Shown: positions 6,887-16,372, numbered from the stretch's first letter. The stretch is 16,991 nucleotides of DNA from JAUZPB01 sp037140715 (GCA_037140715.1 JBAXDX010000062.1:1-16991); one strand, 5' to 3'. Numbers and translations are program-made. Notes: generated by a model not told the origin, from the letters alone.

Positions 6887-7565
6887 TTATACAAACTGCC
6901 TGTAATTGTTAAATATCTTTTGCCAATTTAAGTTATTCCCATGAAATATAAAAATCTCATTAAATTATTATGCAACTCTGCCGGTATATACCAGTCTCTG
7001 CCGGAGGAGCAAGTAACGGGCAGGAAATATTAGTCAAAAAGTTGGCCGGACTGTGATTAAATGATTTTTATGATTTGGCATTCTCTTTTGGGAAATCATT
7101 TTAATCACAGCTCTGAATCACGGATTACACAGATTTCACGGATAAGGGCAGAGTTGTTCCCTGTATTTATTTTTCTTTTTAAGCGGGGATTTATTTCAGA
7201 TTGTTCTGTGCTGTTATATTGATCATAGTGATACACGAATCATAGTCCTGATGAATTTCGTGTAACATACGTGATTATTTTTCTTGCATAATATAAGTCC
7301 GTTCCATACCTTTCTCTCCGAAGCTGCCCCATAAGTCATTTTTCTATAAATTATATTGCGAAATCGACACGAAAACGTAATTTATTTACGAGATCTCTGA
7401 CTTTCGAGACAGCCTCTTTAATGATTTGATATACCCTGTTTTATTGAAATATCCCGATATGGAAGATTTTTTCATAGCAATATCAGAGGTAATTTATACG
7501 TTTAAAATTAGTTTCGTTTAGCTAAAAAATGGACTAAATTTACATCTCAAATATTTTATTAAACT
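6887..7565. other. Intergenic stretch with scattered repeats
   Basis: No gene recognised in about 680 bases. Bases 7044-7078 hold the second copy of the CCGGACTGTG/GATTAAATGATT repeat. At 7111-7142 are short near-repeats of the TCACGGATTACACAGATT type, which I know as dispersed spacer sequence in many genomes. Another related stretch (CACGAATC...CGTGTAAC) lies near 7233-7264. An IS-like end is at 7399-7416. The AT-rich region 7500-7560 probably holds the promoter of the large gene; a TAAATTTA near 7534 could be a Bacteroidota-type -7 element. Confidence 0.4.
7399..7416. mobile_element. Solo IS-like terminus
   Basis: Read on the minus strand from 7416 the sequence is GAGGCTGTCTCGAAAGTC, resembling terminal repeats of the GAGGCTGTC type and sharing the first nine bases with the right end of the element at 9335-9431. 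No transposase or matching second end is seen nearby, so it may be a relic or a chance match. Confidence 0.3.
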
Positions 7566-7658
7566 ATGGCAGAACCTGTCCATATTTTTGCCGATAACGG
7601 TGATAACTTTCTACCTGAGGAAATACTCCGCCAATCAGCACTAAAAATTCCAAAATAA
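7566..7658 (+). CDS. Possible 30-aa small ORF upstream of the large gene
   Basis: ATG at 7566 opens a 30-codon frame (begins MAEPVHIFADNGDNF, ends ALKIPK) that stops nine bases before the ATG of the large gene. Its composition looks protein-like, and the tight spacing would fit a leader peptide or small partner. There is no homology that I recognise and no clear ribosome binding site, so coding is unproven. Confidence 0.3.
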   Translation: MAEPVHIFADNGDNFLPEEILRQSALKIPK

Positions 7659-7667
7659 TCTTCAACC

Positions 7668-9389
7668 ATGGCTAAAAGCAAATACGATAATTTTACAAGA
7701 GAACAACTGTTAGATAAGATCAAACAATTAGAAGGTAAACCCGGAGCAATTGCCCCTACCCATATTAGTGAGACCAGAAAAATATCTGATGAAGATGAGA
7801 CTGTTACGGATGAAGCAGTTGTCGGGGACACTCCCGTACAGACTAAATATGTTTCTGATTCCAGAATAGGCAGCTTTGTAAAGTATAAGAATGAACCCTA
7901 TATAATAATACAGGCAAATGACAACGGAACTATCCAGATATATAGTCCATGGAAGGAAGGAACCGATGCAAAGAAGTCTATATCAGCAGATAATCTTGAA
8001 TTCCTTACAGGGAAAGCAAATCTGGTATCATATAAGAGCAAGGACTATCTGGCAACGCAGAAAGGTATCATTATATCTCTTGCTACAAATAAGAAAATGG
8101 ACTGGGGAGACGAGAACGGAGACAGAAAAGCTATACTTGCACTGGCTGCAAAGACAGCTCCTACAAAACCTGCAAAGACAGAGACTGCAAAAGTACTAAA
8201 AGCCGGAACTGCTGTAAACGAAACAGTACAGTTGCCTGATGACTACTATGATAAGTATATTTCTAATACTGATATTCCGAATACTTCTGATGATGACAAT
8301 GACACTGCTACTCCTGATGATATGGTAAGCATAGAACTTACAGACAGTCATATAATTATAGAACTCAGAAATGTCAGGGCACTTGCAGTAGCCATGAAGC
8401 AGGTACTCGGGGGAGATATAACAGGAAAGGATTATATCGAATTTATACAGAGATTTACATTTACCGAGTTTTTGTCATTCAGGGATATACTGCTTAAAAA
8501 AGATACAGAAAACAATATAAAGAATGCACTGTATGCTGAATGGGAGCATTCAGAGAAGCATAAGATGACTTTTGATGAGTTTGTAAACAAAAGACTCAGA
8601 ATGCTGTGGAATATGAACAGTATCAAGAAAGAGCAGACTGTACTTGATATAGTCTATTCATCCATTGGGGAGAATGACAGTAAGACTGTATCTCTTCTGG
8701 AGCTGAAGCAGAACAAAGGTGCATATAAGAATACTATCGGGAGAACAAAGAATACCAACAGAGCAGGCAGTCTTATGGAAAGATTTCTCGAACCTCTTGG
8801 CAGGCTTCTCGGATGTAAAGTTGAACTGGTTTATATAAACGGGTTTACAAATGGCTATCAGGGAGAACTCAAAGGTTTCCATGATGCAAGGGGTATGGAA
8901 TCATCAGATCTTTCCAGACTGCTGTATGAATATAAAAATCCCAAGGGAGAAACAGAAAGATATATATATACCAATGTATATGGCGATAAGTCCACTATAC
9001 CTATATTTAAGATTACAGGTAATATAGACACTTCTGTCATAGATGAAATTGCAAGGATACATAAAGAACATCTTGGTAAGTTATATCAGGAGGAGTTGGC
9101 CTATGCAGGTAAGGTAAGTAATGCAGTCCGTGTGATGATTGAGGAACTAAGACTGGGGAATTCAGTTGAGAATATAAGCAGTTACTCTGCAAAGACTGCA
9201 CGTACTCTTGGGATGAATCTTGCGACTCTGATGAAAAGAAGTTATCTGGTATCTGATAATCAGTATATAAGTCAGGACGATGAAATTCTTGAAAGACTGA
9301 ATCTGAAGGATGCAAAAGACCCTAAAAGACCTAGGAGCTTGTCCGAGAATAGCAAGGTCATAAAAAAACGTCGCGTTTTTGGCTCATAA
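7668..9389 (+). pseudogene. 5' part of the 1875-aa RNA-polymerase-like gene (573-aa ORF)
   Basis: N-terminal part of a gene split by the short element at 9335-9431. Only the first 556 codons are native; the last 17 (from about SLSENS on) are encoded by the inserted element, which supplies the TAA at 9387. Seen: a short N-terminal helix (REQLLDKIKQLEGK, 11-24), then two small beta-rich modules, GSFVKYKNEPYIIIQ (about 68-112) and VSYKSKDYLATQKGIIISL ending in GDRKAILALA (about 120-160). A low-complexity Ala/Lys/Thr and Asp-rich linker follows (160-218), then a helical region. SH3-like modules of this sort occur, to my knowledge, in very large proteins of Bacteroidota mobile elements. No catalytic motif lies in this half. 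ATA and AGA codons are frequent, suggesting transfer. Confidence 0.7.
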
Positions 9390-9431
9390 TCACATATAAA
9401 ATTGTGAAAAAGCCTATTCTCGGACAGCCTC
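9335..9431. mobile_element. 97-bp MITE-like insertion with terminal inverted repeats and CTAG duplication
   Basis: The left end GAGCTTGTCCGAGAATAG (9335-9352) and right end CTATTCTCGGACAGCCTC (9414-9431) are inverted repeats, 16 of 18. Both are flanked by CTAG (9331-9334 and 9432-9435), the target duplication. The interior has no coding capacity and a central palindrome, AAAAACG/CGTTTTT (9364-9370 and 9374-9380). Insertion adds 101 bases, which shifts the frame. Removing 97 plus one CTAG joins AGA-CCT-AG to A-GGA-TTC in frame. The ends resemble the IS end at 33-50, so a related IS may have moved it. Confidence 0.9.
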
Positions 9432-12400
9432 CTAGAGGATTCTATTATGACCAGAAAGAAGGAATAATAGCAAAGACAATAGTTATTGATACTCTTACAG
9501 ATGATATATTAATAGACGCAGGATATAAGATAAAAGATGATAAAGGCAACCTTGTTTCTGCAAAGATACCTATACAACAGCTTCTAAGGAATGCTATTGC
9601 AGGCAAACCAAGAGGAGACGGAGCTTCTTTCTATGTAATTGGTAAATTTGACAGGGTTTACAAAGAACTGTTCGGAATACTCAAATCAGGGGACTTAAAT
9701 AACTTTGTTGATTACGGGAGTATGTTTATTAAGCATGCAATGCATGGTATATCAGAGAAGGATGCTATCGGGGCATGGATGCTGGCAAATGATATAGCTA
9801 TGATTACCATAGATGATTCCGAGAAGAACGGAGCTATGATAAATAAAGATACAGCAAGATATCCTACAGTGAAAGGTTCTGATTTATACAAGCCTATTTT
9901 AGCAGACAGAATTATACCGATACCGATTAAGAATTTCTATCGTATCAAGGAAGGCGGATCTGCAAAGTCTGAAGTAAAGGGACTTATGCAGTTTGTCAAT
10001 ACATCAGGACTTACTGAAATCAATCCTGTACTGAAAAAGACAGACCCTGAAGGTAAGTTTATAAAAGCTATGAACAGGGTTGTTGAGAATATAGCAAAGA
10101 ATCTTAATGATGAAATAAAGGACTTTGTTACAAATGAAAAGAAACTGATAGCCATGCTTCAGAATATGAAAGCCAATGCACTCAGCAATCAGCAGAGAAG
10201 GATTGTAGAGATACTCGGAGACCAGCTTACGGGTACTGACGAGGAAGTGGCTGCAAGACTTGGTAAGTTATTAGACCATGCTACACTTATACCCATAATT
10301 ACTTCAAATATAAACAGCAAAGTAATGGATGCTTTCAAATATACATCCAGAGGTTCCATGCCTGTTATTGCTCCTGATACCGGATTCCTTACAACTGCCC
10401 GTATATCGCAAATGAGGTATCTTATAGCAACAGAGATTCTGAAAGAGCCTCTGGACAGTCCTATACTTCAGAAAGCTGTACCTGATATAAAGGTCGGCAG
10501 TTCAAATTTCAGAGACTGTATAAAACATCTGAATGCACTTAATAGTAATGTATTTCAGATGAAAGAAAGTCTGAATGACGAAGAACTTACTCAGGAAGAA
10601 AAGGATAATGCAAATAAATACATAGAAGAACATCAGAAGACTTACAATGATCTTTATGACAATATGGCTGATGCTTACAATAATCACATTGAAGAACAGC
10701 AGAAAAAAAATATAAACAGATTATACAGAATAGATAAGAAAAAAGTACGTAGTGCCAGTAATTTCCTGTTTACAGAAGACAAAGAAACGAAAGACTGGAT
10801 AGAAAACAGGCTGTATCAGAAGATAGATAGGACTACAGGTCTGCTCAAAGAAGGTTACTGTATGATTTCTTCTGACATTGCAAGGAAGCACGGACTGAAA
10901 ACAGGCGATAAGACTATTATATCCATTACTCCTACTGACTCACTTATGGGTGGTAATTCCTTTGAGATAGCTTCTATACTGTCTGAAAGTCTGTCTGCAA
11001 CAAACAAGATAGTTCTTCCTTCTGACTATATACAGGCTGTAGGAAAGGATTATGATGTGGATGTGGTAAGTATGTACGTGCAGGACAAGAAACTGTACAG
11101 TGATGAAGACTGGAAGACTGTTACTGAAACAATGTCAAAGATATATGGTGAATACGTTAACCAGATGTACCGTCTTATGGAAAGCATGGGTATAACAGCA
11201 ACAGATGAACAGAAGCAGAGTATAGGATGGAAAGAGGCTTTTGTAACAAATGAAAAGATACATCTTAAATTCATGCAGACTTATATGGGTATGAACGAAG
11301 ATGAGAATTCAGATGGTACTTATCCTATGATGGGAGAACCAGCTCTTGCACTCGGAGACAAGTTTGTAAAGGATGTTTCTCCTGTAGTTTCCATGAGAAC
11401 ATATCATACAATGTTAAGTGCAATAGGATTTACAGGAAGTGTCGGAGAGTTTAAGATAGACCCTTCTGCAAACTGGTTTGTGAATCATATAGCACAGCTT
11501 ATAGCTACCAATGACAGGGTTGATTTCCCCAAGAGAATGAACCAGCTTCAGTACAATTCAAGTATAATGGAACTTGAAACTAAAATGTACAATGAGAATC
11601 TCGGAAAGGAAGCAGAGCAGGCAGTAGCTGTATCACATGCCATTAAGTATATATTCCAGGAAATAGTCGATTTGCCAAGAGGTACGGAAGTTATGTTCGG
11701 AGGAACAAGGAATCTTGCCGATACTCTCAGTTATATTAAGGAAGCAAAGCGCAAGCTTGATATATTAAAAAGCGATGACAGGTCTGAACTTATAAAGGAA
11801 GCAAAGAAGTTTTCAAAGAAAAGAACTACTAAATTCAATAACAGTAATAAACTTGACAGCAGACTTATAGACAAGGCTATTGATGAGTTTATAAAGAGTA
11901 TAAAGATAAAAGATACCAATGCCTATGCAGGTATAAGGATACTTAATACTATCAATGACAGACTGATAAGTGATGCAAGAAGAGGGTTCACATATGATAC
12001 ATACAGAGATATAGAGTTTAATGTATTTAAATCCATGCTCCCGCAGTTCAAGAGGATGCTTACAAGGAAAAACACTGATAAAACCTATTATGAAGAAGAA
12101 TATGTTAAAATACCTAATGTTATGATTAAAAGTCAGCGTATATATAAAGATATAGATGATATAGACAGACAGGTACTTGCATTTATAAGGGCACTTGATA
12201 CCTATGATTTTAGAAATAACAAAGACTATAAAAATAATTCAACGGATAAAGACGGCAATTATATACAAAGAAATAGATCTCTTTATATGCTCAGGGAAGA
12301 ACTTGTGCAGATAGCAAGGTTTTCAAAGGAACAGGCAGGAACAAATCCGAACTCAGTTTCAAGTCTGGCAAGAACGAGAATATTTCCTTATATGGTAAAT

Positions 12401-13396
12401 ATAATTATTAATCAGAAATCAGTAACATTCGGAAAATTTGTACAGAGAGGAGACTCTATTACACTTAGCAAAGGTGATAATTCTGTTACTATAACAAGAG
12501 ACGAGTATGACCAGGCAAGGGTAAGCTGGAATAATATTAAAAATATAAGTATTCAGGAAGTAAAAAACTATTATGAACTAAATGAACTGTTTACAGGGAA
12601 GAACAATCTGTTTGCAGGGGAGAATGCAAACGACAACAAGTCTTTGTTCTCGGAATTTATTCCTACCACAAGTGAAAGTGTACAGACAGAGGATGTTATA
12701 GGACTGCTTAAAGACTGGGTTAATTCAAGGAAGCATAATTTCCATCCCCGTGAACTAAAAGCTGTATTTGTATCACTGCTTGTACCTTACCGGAATATGA
12801 CAAAACTGGGCAGGACTGATGACATACAGACTTACAGGAAAGCTTTTGGTAATTATACTGATGATAAAATCAGAGACGGAGAGAATGTATCTGATTATGT
12901 CATAATAGCTGTAAATAGTATTATAAAGGATTATGAAAAAGGCAGGACAGGATTGCAGTCTGTAGTGAAGACCTTTGAACAGTATTCTATTCCTCTCCCG
13001 AAACTTGCAGTTCCTCTTGGAAGAAATAATTTTATGAGACCTTTCATATCACAGAAGAATGGTTATCAGAGCAATGATGTAATACTTGAACTTGCACGTA
13101 TGTTTGACCCTGTATTTGTAGAGGAATACTGGAATAAGTTCAGGGAGTTCAACCCGATTGATTCCAGACAGACAGAGACAGATAATCTGATTGCACTGAG
13201 TTATGACAGTTCTGAAACTGGAATGGACTTTATGCCTGATTTCTCCTCTGCTTCACGTCCTCAGATTATCGACAGAATTGCAACTGAAATAATAAACAGG
13301 GATGTTTCAGTAGATAAGTTTATGTCGAAAGGAGTCTGGAGAAAGATACAGGAGTTCAAAAAGACTGTAGAGAAAGTATATCAAAAAAAAAAATAG
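9404..13396 (+). pseudogene. 3' part of the 1875-aa gene, two-barrel RNA polymerase-like (1330-aa ORF)
   Basis: This half carries the likely catalytic core. The apparent GTG start at 9404 lies inside the inserted element and has no ribosome binding site; native sequence begins at codon 11. In the rejoined protein a DYDVD motif falls at residues 1094-1098 (bases 11048-11062), preceded by TPTDSLMGGNS and by KIVLPSDYIQAVGK. This order (PT..., LPSDY, G-D-Y-D-x-D) matches the region around the metal-binding DxDxD loop of RNA polymerase beta-prime and, more closely, the DFDID-type motif of crAss-like phage single-chain RNA polymerases. The rest is helical with charged segments and no recognised domain. 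The frame is clean over 1300 codons, so the disruption is recent. The polymerase assignment rests on one motif region; a non-catalytic relative is possible. Confidence 0.6.
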
Positions 13397-14311
13397 AAAA
13401 ACAAGGCGGAGAGAAAGCTTATAACTATGTGTAAATGTTCAGGGTGATTATTTTACGTGGCTGAATTAATATCCGTTGCGGAGCGTTCAATTGACTAAGC
13501 GGTGTTCAGTAAAGCTGTCAGGAACAGTACGTTTGAGTTGAAAAAGATTTGAAAGGGAATAAATTATTATTAAAAGATTAACGAATGTTGATTATTGGCA
13601 CACCCTCAGCGTAAAGATGTTGCCCAGGTAGAAGTTTGAAGACCTGATATATCAAATTTATTACTACGGCGTGTATAGCGATATTTTATTTGACGTAAGA
13701 TACTTTTTGAAATAAGAATTTGACAATATATACAGAGACATGCTGTATATTGTAGAAGTCAAAAGTTACGGGATAGCTGTCTGATGCATATCCCGACCGG
13801 AAAAATAAGCGGGTAATGCTTCCCGGGATAATTCCGTGGGATGAACCGGCAGGCATATACCGGAAGATGATGCATAAGAGTCAGGGGCAAATCAGGCAGA
13901 AGAGCAGAGTCGGCTCAAAAGTAAATATTAGTCTGATTAACGGAATTCAGAACATGCGAAGCGGGACTGAAGGGAAGTCCGGTCAGAGTAAGAACTTTTA
14001 TGATCTGAATCAGACATCTGCCCGATTAGAGCAGACCAGTATAAGCCGCCATATAAATGAAATAATACTTTTTCAGTGGACACTAAATAACTTCGCTTAC
14101 GTCAATATTCAATTCTTTTGCCAGCTCAAGGCTGTTAGTATTCTATTAGTGACTAAATAGTATTATATTTATACAGTAATTCCTGATGATATGGCAGAGA
14201 TATACTATGATTAGAATGACATCTGTAATTACGGGCAGTTATCTTTATGCCGATACTAAAAATGATTTTATCCGATAGTAAAAGTATATTTGTTGTCATT
14301 TTAAAAGAAAT
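13397..14311. other. Long intergenic stretch rich in short inverted repeats
   Basis: No gene that I can support; the open frame 13816-14160 has no protein-like character. Several small hairpins cluster between 13769 and 13985: CGGGATA/TATCCCG (13769-13795), TTCCG/CGGAA (13832-13865) and GGACT/AGTCC (13964-13980). Bases 13948-13968 are repeated exactly at 16491-16511. A structured RNA or the non-coding end of a mobile element is possible. Confidence 0.35.
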
Positions 14312-14327
14312 ACTCGTTTAGGCGAGT
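14312..14327. promoter_or_regulatory. Palindrome upstream of the toxin operon, possible operator
   Basis: ACTCG-TTTAGG-CGAGT lies 28 bases before the ATG of the first gene in the three-gene operon, next to an AT-rich TAATATAAATATTATT stretch that could hold the promoter. Toxin operons of this kind are often autoregulated through such palindromes. Assignment by position only. Confidence 0.35.
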
Positions 14328-14355
14328 TAATCTGATAATATAAATATTATTACTT

Positions 14356-14856
14356 ATGCCTAATCCTAAAATTGTATTTCATACTCAGGAAAAGAGATTA
14401 TTTAGAATAAATAAACCAGTTATCTGTAATCGTAAGGACGCATGGTTAGGAAAAGGATATTATTTTTGGGCGGAAGAAATTTATGCACACCAATGGGGTA
14501 ACACAAGCAAACGAAATACCGGGTCTTACGAAATATATTGTGCATCAATTAATTGTGAAAATATTCTGGATACTGTTTTTAATGAGGCGCATTATAACTT
14601 TTGGCGTGAACAAATTGAAATGGCAGCTAATGAAATATTCAGGATATCTGGTCGTATTCCGTCAAGAATTGCAGTAAATAAATATTTAAGTAAAATAAGT
14701 GCATGGAATGATGTCAGCGGAATATCATTCCAGGATATACCACAGGGGCATGGATTGATTACTGATTTTTATTACAGGAAAAGAATCCGGTTTGTAATAT
14801 TCAATTTAAGTATTCTGATTAATTTTTATTTTCATAAAGAAGAAAGGTGTTTATAA
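14356..14856 (+). CDS. Putative ADP-ribosyltransferase-fold toxin of a TAC-like operon (166 aa)
   Basis: Probable toxin. The N-terminus has FHT (8-10) followed by LGKGYYFW (31-38) and an A-x-x-W pair (44-47). This layout, an H-x-T/S strand and then G-x-G-x-Y-F with a helix start A..W, is shared with the DUF3990 and related ADP-ribosyltransferase-like toxin families, where these residues bind NAD. The C-terminus (IRFVIFNLSILINF) resembles the closing strand of such folds. The catalytic Glu is not certain; Gln130 and the Glu residues near 161-163 are not clearly placed. The gene is first of three, and its TAA lies two bases before the antitoxin ATG. The neighbours (small gene, SecB-like chaperone) support a toxin role. 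The exact fold remains an inference. Confidence 0.55.
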   Translation: MPNPKIVFHTQEKRLFRINKPVICNRKDAWLGKGYYFWAEEIYAHQWGNTSKRNTGSYEIYCASINCENILDTVFNEAHYNFWREQIEMAANEIFRISGRIPSRIAVNKYLSKISAWNDVSGISFQDIPQGHGLITDFYYRKRIRFVIFNLSILINFYFHKEERCL

Positions 14857-14858
14857 TC

Positions 14859-15131
14859 ATGTTGGATCTAAATAATTTGGCAGAAAAAGTGAAACTGTCT
14901 TTGAAAAATGAGACAAAAGAAAGTTTATTAAAATTTCTTGAAGAAGAAGAAATTCAGGATAATGAATGTCCTGATAGTTTTGGTTCTTTAAGTAATATTT
15001 ATTCCAGCAATATTAAACTGACATTTAATAGTTTTGCAAAATATAAGAACGGAGACAAACTTAAAAGTCCGTTTAACCTGCAGAATATAAACCCTGTACA
15101 AAATAAAAATAATTATCAACTGGCGGCATAA
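14859..15131 (+). CDS. Small antitoxin candidate of the TAC-like operon (90 aa)
   Basis: Not recognised by sequence. I take the ATG at 14859 (AGAAAGG at 14841-14847 is a well-placed ribosome binding site) over a GTG at 14847, which would add four residues. The N-terminal half is helical and acidic (LNNLAEKVKLSLKNETKESL, then EEEE). The C-terminal half is Asn-rich and probably disordered. In known toxin-antitoxin-chaperone systems the antitoxin has a C-terminal extension that the SecB-like chaperone must bind; the tail here would fill that role. It sits two bases after the toxin gene and one base before the chaperone gene. Confidence 0.5.
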   Translation: MLDLNNLAEKVKLSLKNETKESLLKFLEEEEIQDNECPDSFGSLSNIYSSNIKLTFNSFAKYKNGDKLKSPFNLQNINPVQNKNNYQLAA

Positions 15132-15132
15132 A

Positions 15133-15573
15133 ATGGAGATTGAAGAAACAAATTTTCAATTAAAATTACATCCTATAAAGCTTAAATCTGTAAACATAAC
15201 TGAAATATCAATAAAATTAAAAAAACATCCTTCTGAAATTATTTTTGAGAATGGTGAATTTAATTTTTCTTCAGGGAAATCTGAATACAATGCTGCTAAC
15301 CATTTAATTGCTGTTTTTGTAAAGGTTGAAATAGGTTATGAAGCCGGGACTAAAAATTCTCCGGTTATGCTGAGAGTCGAATTATTCGGGGAGTTTGAAG
15401 TCGATGAGACTAATTTTGATATTCAGGAATTAGGCAGCTGGGCTGATAATAATGCCCCTGTTCTGTTGTTCCCTTATTTAAGAGAACATGTATATTCATT
15501 GTCCCTGAGAAGTGGATTAACTCCCATAATATTACCGCTTATAGAAGTCCCGGTATTTAACTTAAATAAATAG
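15133..15573 (+). CDS. SecB-like chaperone of the TAC-like operon (146 aa)
   Basis: SecB-family proteins bind unfolded clients; solitary SecB-like copies next to toxin-antitoxin genes stabilise and fold the antitoxin (TAC systems). Seen: alternating beta-strands from 10 to 95 (HLIAVFVKVEIGYEAG, LRVELFGEFEV) and the hallmark C-terminal region LLFPYLREHVYSLSLRSG at 111-128, followed by LTPIILPLIEVPVF. Family members share the FP-x-x-R and the G-x-P-x-x-L-P pattern. The length matches the family. The start is one base after the antitoxin stop, so all three genes form one transcript. The stop codon touches the start of an IS-end repeat (15573), but the C-terminus looks natural. Confidence 0.8.
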   Translation: MEIEETNFQLKLHPIKLKSVNITEISIKLKKHPSEIIFENGEFNFSSGKSEYNAANHLIAVFVKVEIGYEAGTKNSPVMLRVELFGEFEVDETNFDIQELGSWADNNAPVLLFPYLREHVYSLSLRSGLTPIILPLIEVPVFNLNK

Positions 15574-15630
15574 AGTCTGCTGAAAAAGTCCCCAAAATCA
15601 TAATAACCAATAAGATATAGAATAAAGTAG
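15573..15630. mobile_element. Solo IS end (copy 1), truncating a DUF4258 gene
   Basis: GAGTCTGCTGAAAAAGTCC starts a 58-base stretch that recurs in the same orientation at 16343-16399 with about 90 percent identity and one indel. GA-TCTGCTGAAAAAGTC is a typical terminal repeat of several IS families. No transposase is present. The downstream neighbour resumes mid-gene, so this is an IS relic left after deletion. Confidence 0.65.
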
Positions 15631-15711
15631 GCTAAAGAAAAAATCATAATAACTGTGTATGAACCCGACCCGGTGAAATGGGAAACTGATTTTTTAAGAA
15701 GGAGGATATAA
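15631..15711 (+). pseudogene. C-terminal remnant of a DUF4258-type toxin gene
   Basis: A 26-codon frame reads AKEKIIITVYEPDP...WETDFLRRRI and stops at 15709-15711, overlapping the ATG of the YgiT-type gene by one base. IIxTVY-x-P-x-x-x-x-W is the closing strand of DUF4258 proteins, which usually precede YgiT-type antitoxins. Everything upstream is replaced by the IS end at 15573-15630, so the toxin is destroyed. Confidence 0.6.
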
Positions 15712-15938
15712 TGAAATGCGTTATTTGTAAAACAGGGGAAACTCTGCCGGGACATGTTGTTGTAACATTTACAAGGGAAGAATCTGTAATAGTTTTTAAG
15801 CATGTGCCTGCGGAAATCTGCCGTAACTGCGGTGAAGAATATGTAAACGACAGTACCGCCAGCTCTTTACTTTCTATGGCAAACGATTCTTTTGAAAAAG
15901 GAGTAGAGATTAACGTCCGTGATTATAAAGCGGCCTGA
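15711..15938 (+). CDS. YgiT-type zinc-finger antitoxin-like protein (75 aa), orphaned
   Basis: Intact small protein with two CxxC pairs (Cys3/Cys6 and Cys37/Cys40) that bind zinc, as in the N-terminal half of MqsA-like antitoxins and in stand-alone YgiT-type proteins paired with DUF4258 toxins. It lacks the helix-turn-helix half of MqsA, so it probably does not repress by itself. It has a strong ribosome binding site (GGAGG at 15701-15705), and its ATG overlaps the stop of the toxin remnant, showing the old operon order of toxin then antitoxin. With its toxin gone it is likely a survivor with no current partner. Confidence 0.85.
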   Translation: MKCVICKTGETLPGHVVVTFTREESVIVFKHVPAEICRNCGEEYVNDSTASSLLSMANDSFEKGVEINVRDYKAA

Positions 15939-16026
15939 TACGGTTTAAAATATCGTAGTGGAACGTTTACGTTTAATGTCAGGGGAAAAGAAGAGATGCC
16001 TTGTGGTGTTGCTTTCGGCTATCTAT

Positions 16027-16247
16027 AGCGTACCCCAAAAACCGGACAAAAAACCGGTTTAATTTAAGGTGGTAAAATCTTAAATTCGTATTAAGAAAAG
16101 GAGACCGGTAAAATGTCGGGTAAAAGGAAAATATTCAGTAACGGGTTCAAGTCCGGAATAGCCATATAAGCCATAAAGGGGTACAAAACAATATCAGAAA
16201 TATCACATGAACACAGCCTCCACCCAAATTTAACCAGGTTGAAATAG
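16027..16247 (+). mobile_element. Decayed IS3-family left end with OrfA remnant
   Basis: The region opens with TACCCCAAAAACCGGACA, like IS150/IS3-group ends, and continues into a frame from ATG 16113. That frame reads MSGKRKIFSNGFKSGIAI, a stop at 16167-16169, then AIKGYKTISEISHEHSLHPN to a stop at 16245-16247. This matches the helix-turn-helix OrfA pattern (KRKxYSxEFK...AIKGxKTIxEIAxExxxHPNxI). OrfB is absent. Clearly inactive. Confidence 0.7.
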
Positions 16248-16252
16248 AAAGA

Positions 16253-16372
16253 ATGAAATACCCAATTTATACAATCGGTTATGGTAACCGTAGGATCGAA
16301 GACTTTTATAAAATCTTAATGAAATTTGAGATAGAATATTCAGACTCTGCTGAAAAAGTCCCAAAGTCATAA
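16253..16372 (+). pseudogene. N-terminal fragment of a DUF488-family gene, cut by an IS end
   Basis: ATG at 16253 opens a frame reading MKYPIYTIGYGNRRIEDFYKILMKFEIEYS, the characteristic DUF488 N-terminus (YTIGYGNR...F...L..F.I). After about residue 30 it enters the IS-end repeat (from 16343) and stops at 16370-16372. The rest of the gene, including the D-V-R segment expected next, is missing. Confidence 0.7.

Noticed and set aside
7559..7831. Minus-strand 90-aa ORF over the start of the large gene
   Set aside because: It is the reverse shadow of the large gene, Ser/Leu-rich with no start signals.
9335..9431. Intein, intron or programmed frameshift between the two large ORFs
   Set aside because: 97 bases is too short for an intein or a known self-splicing intron, and the inverted ends with CTAG duplication are explained by transposition.
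13383..13393. Run of 11 A near the end of the large gene as a slippage or frameshift site
   Set aside because: It lies three codons before the stop, so slippage would change only the last residues; no sign of function.
14083..14139. Minus-strand fragment reading SLELAKELNIDVSEVI then stop, like the tail of a small antitoxin
   Set aside because: Only about 16 codons, no upstream continuation; could be a relic but too short to support.
13816..14160. 114-aa ORF downstream of the large gene
   Set aside because: Composition is not protein-like, it contains the duplicated non-coding segment, and it has no recognisable motif.
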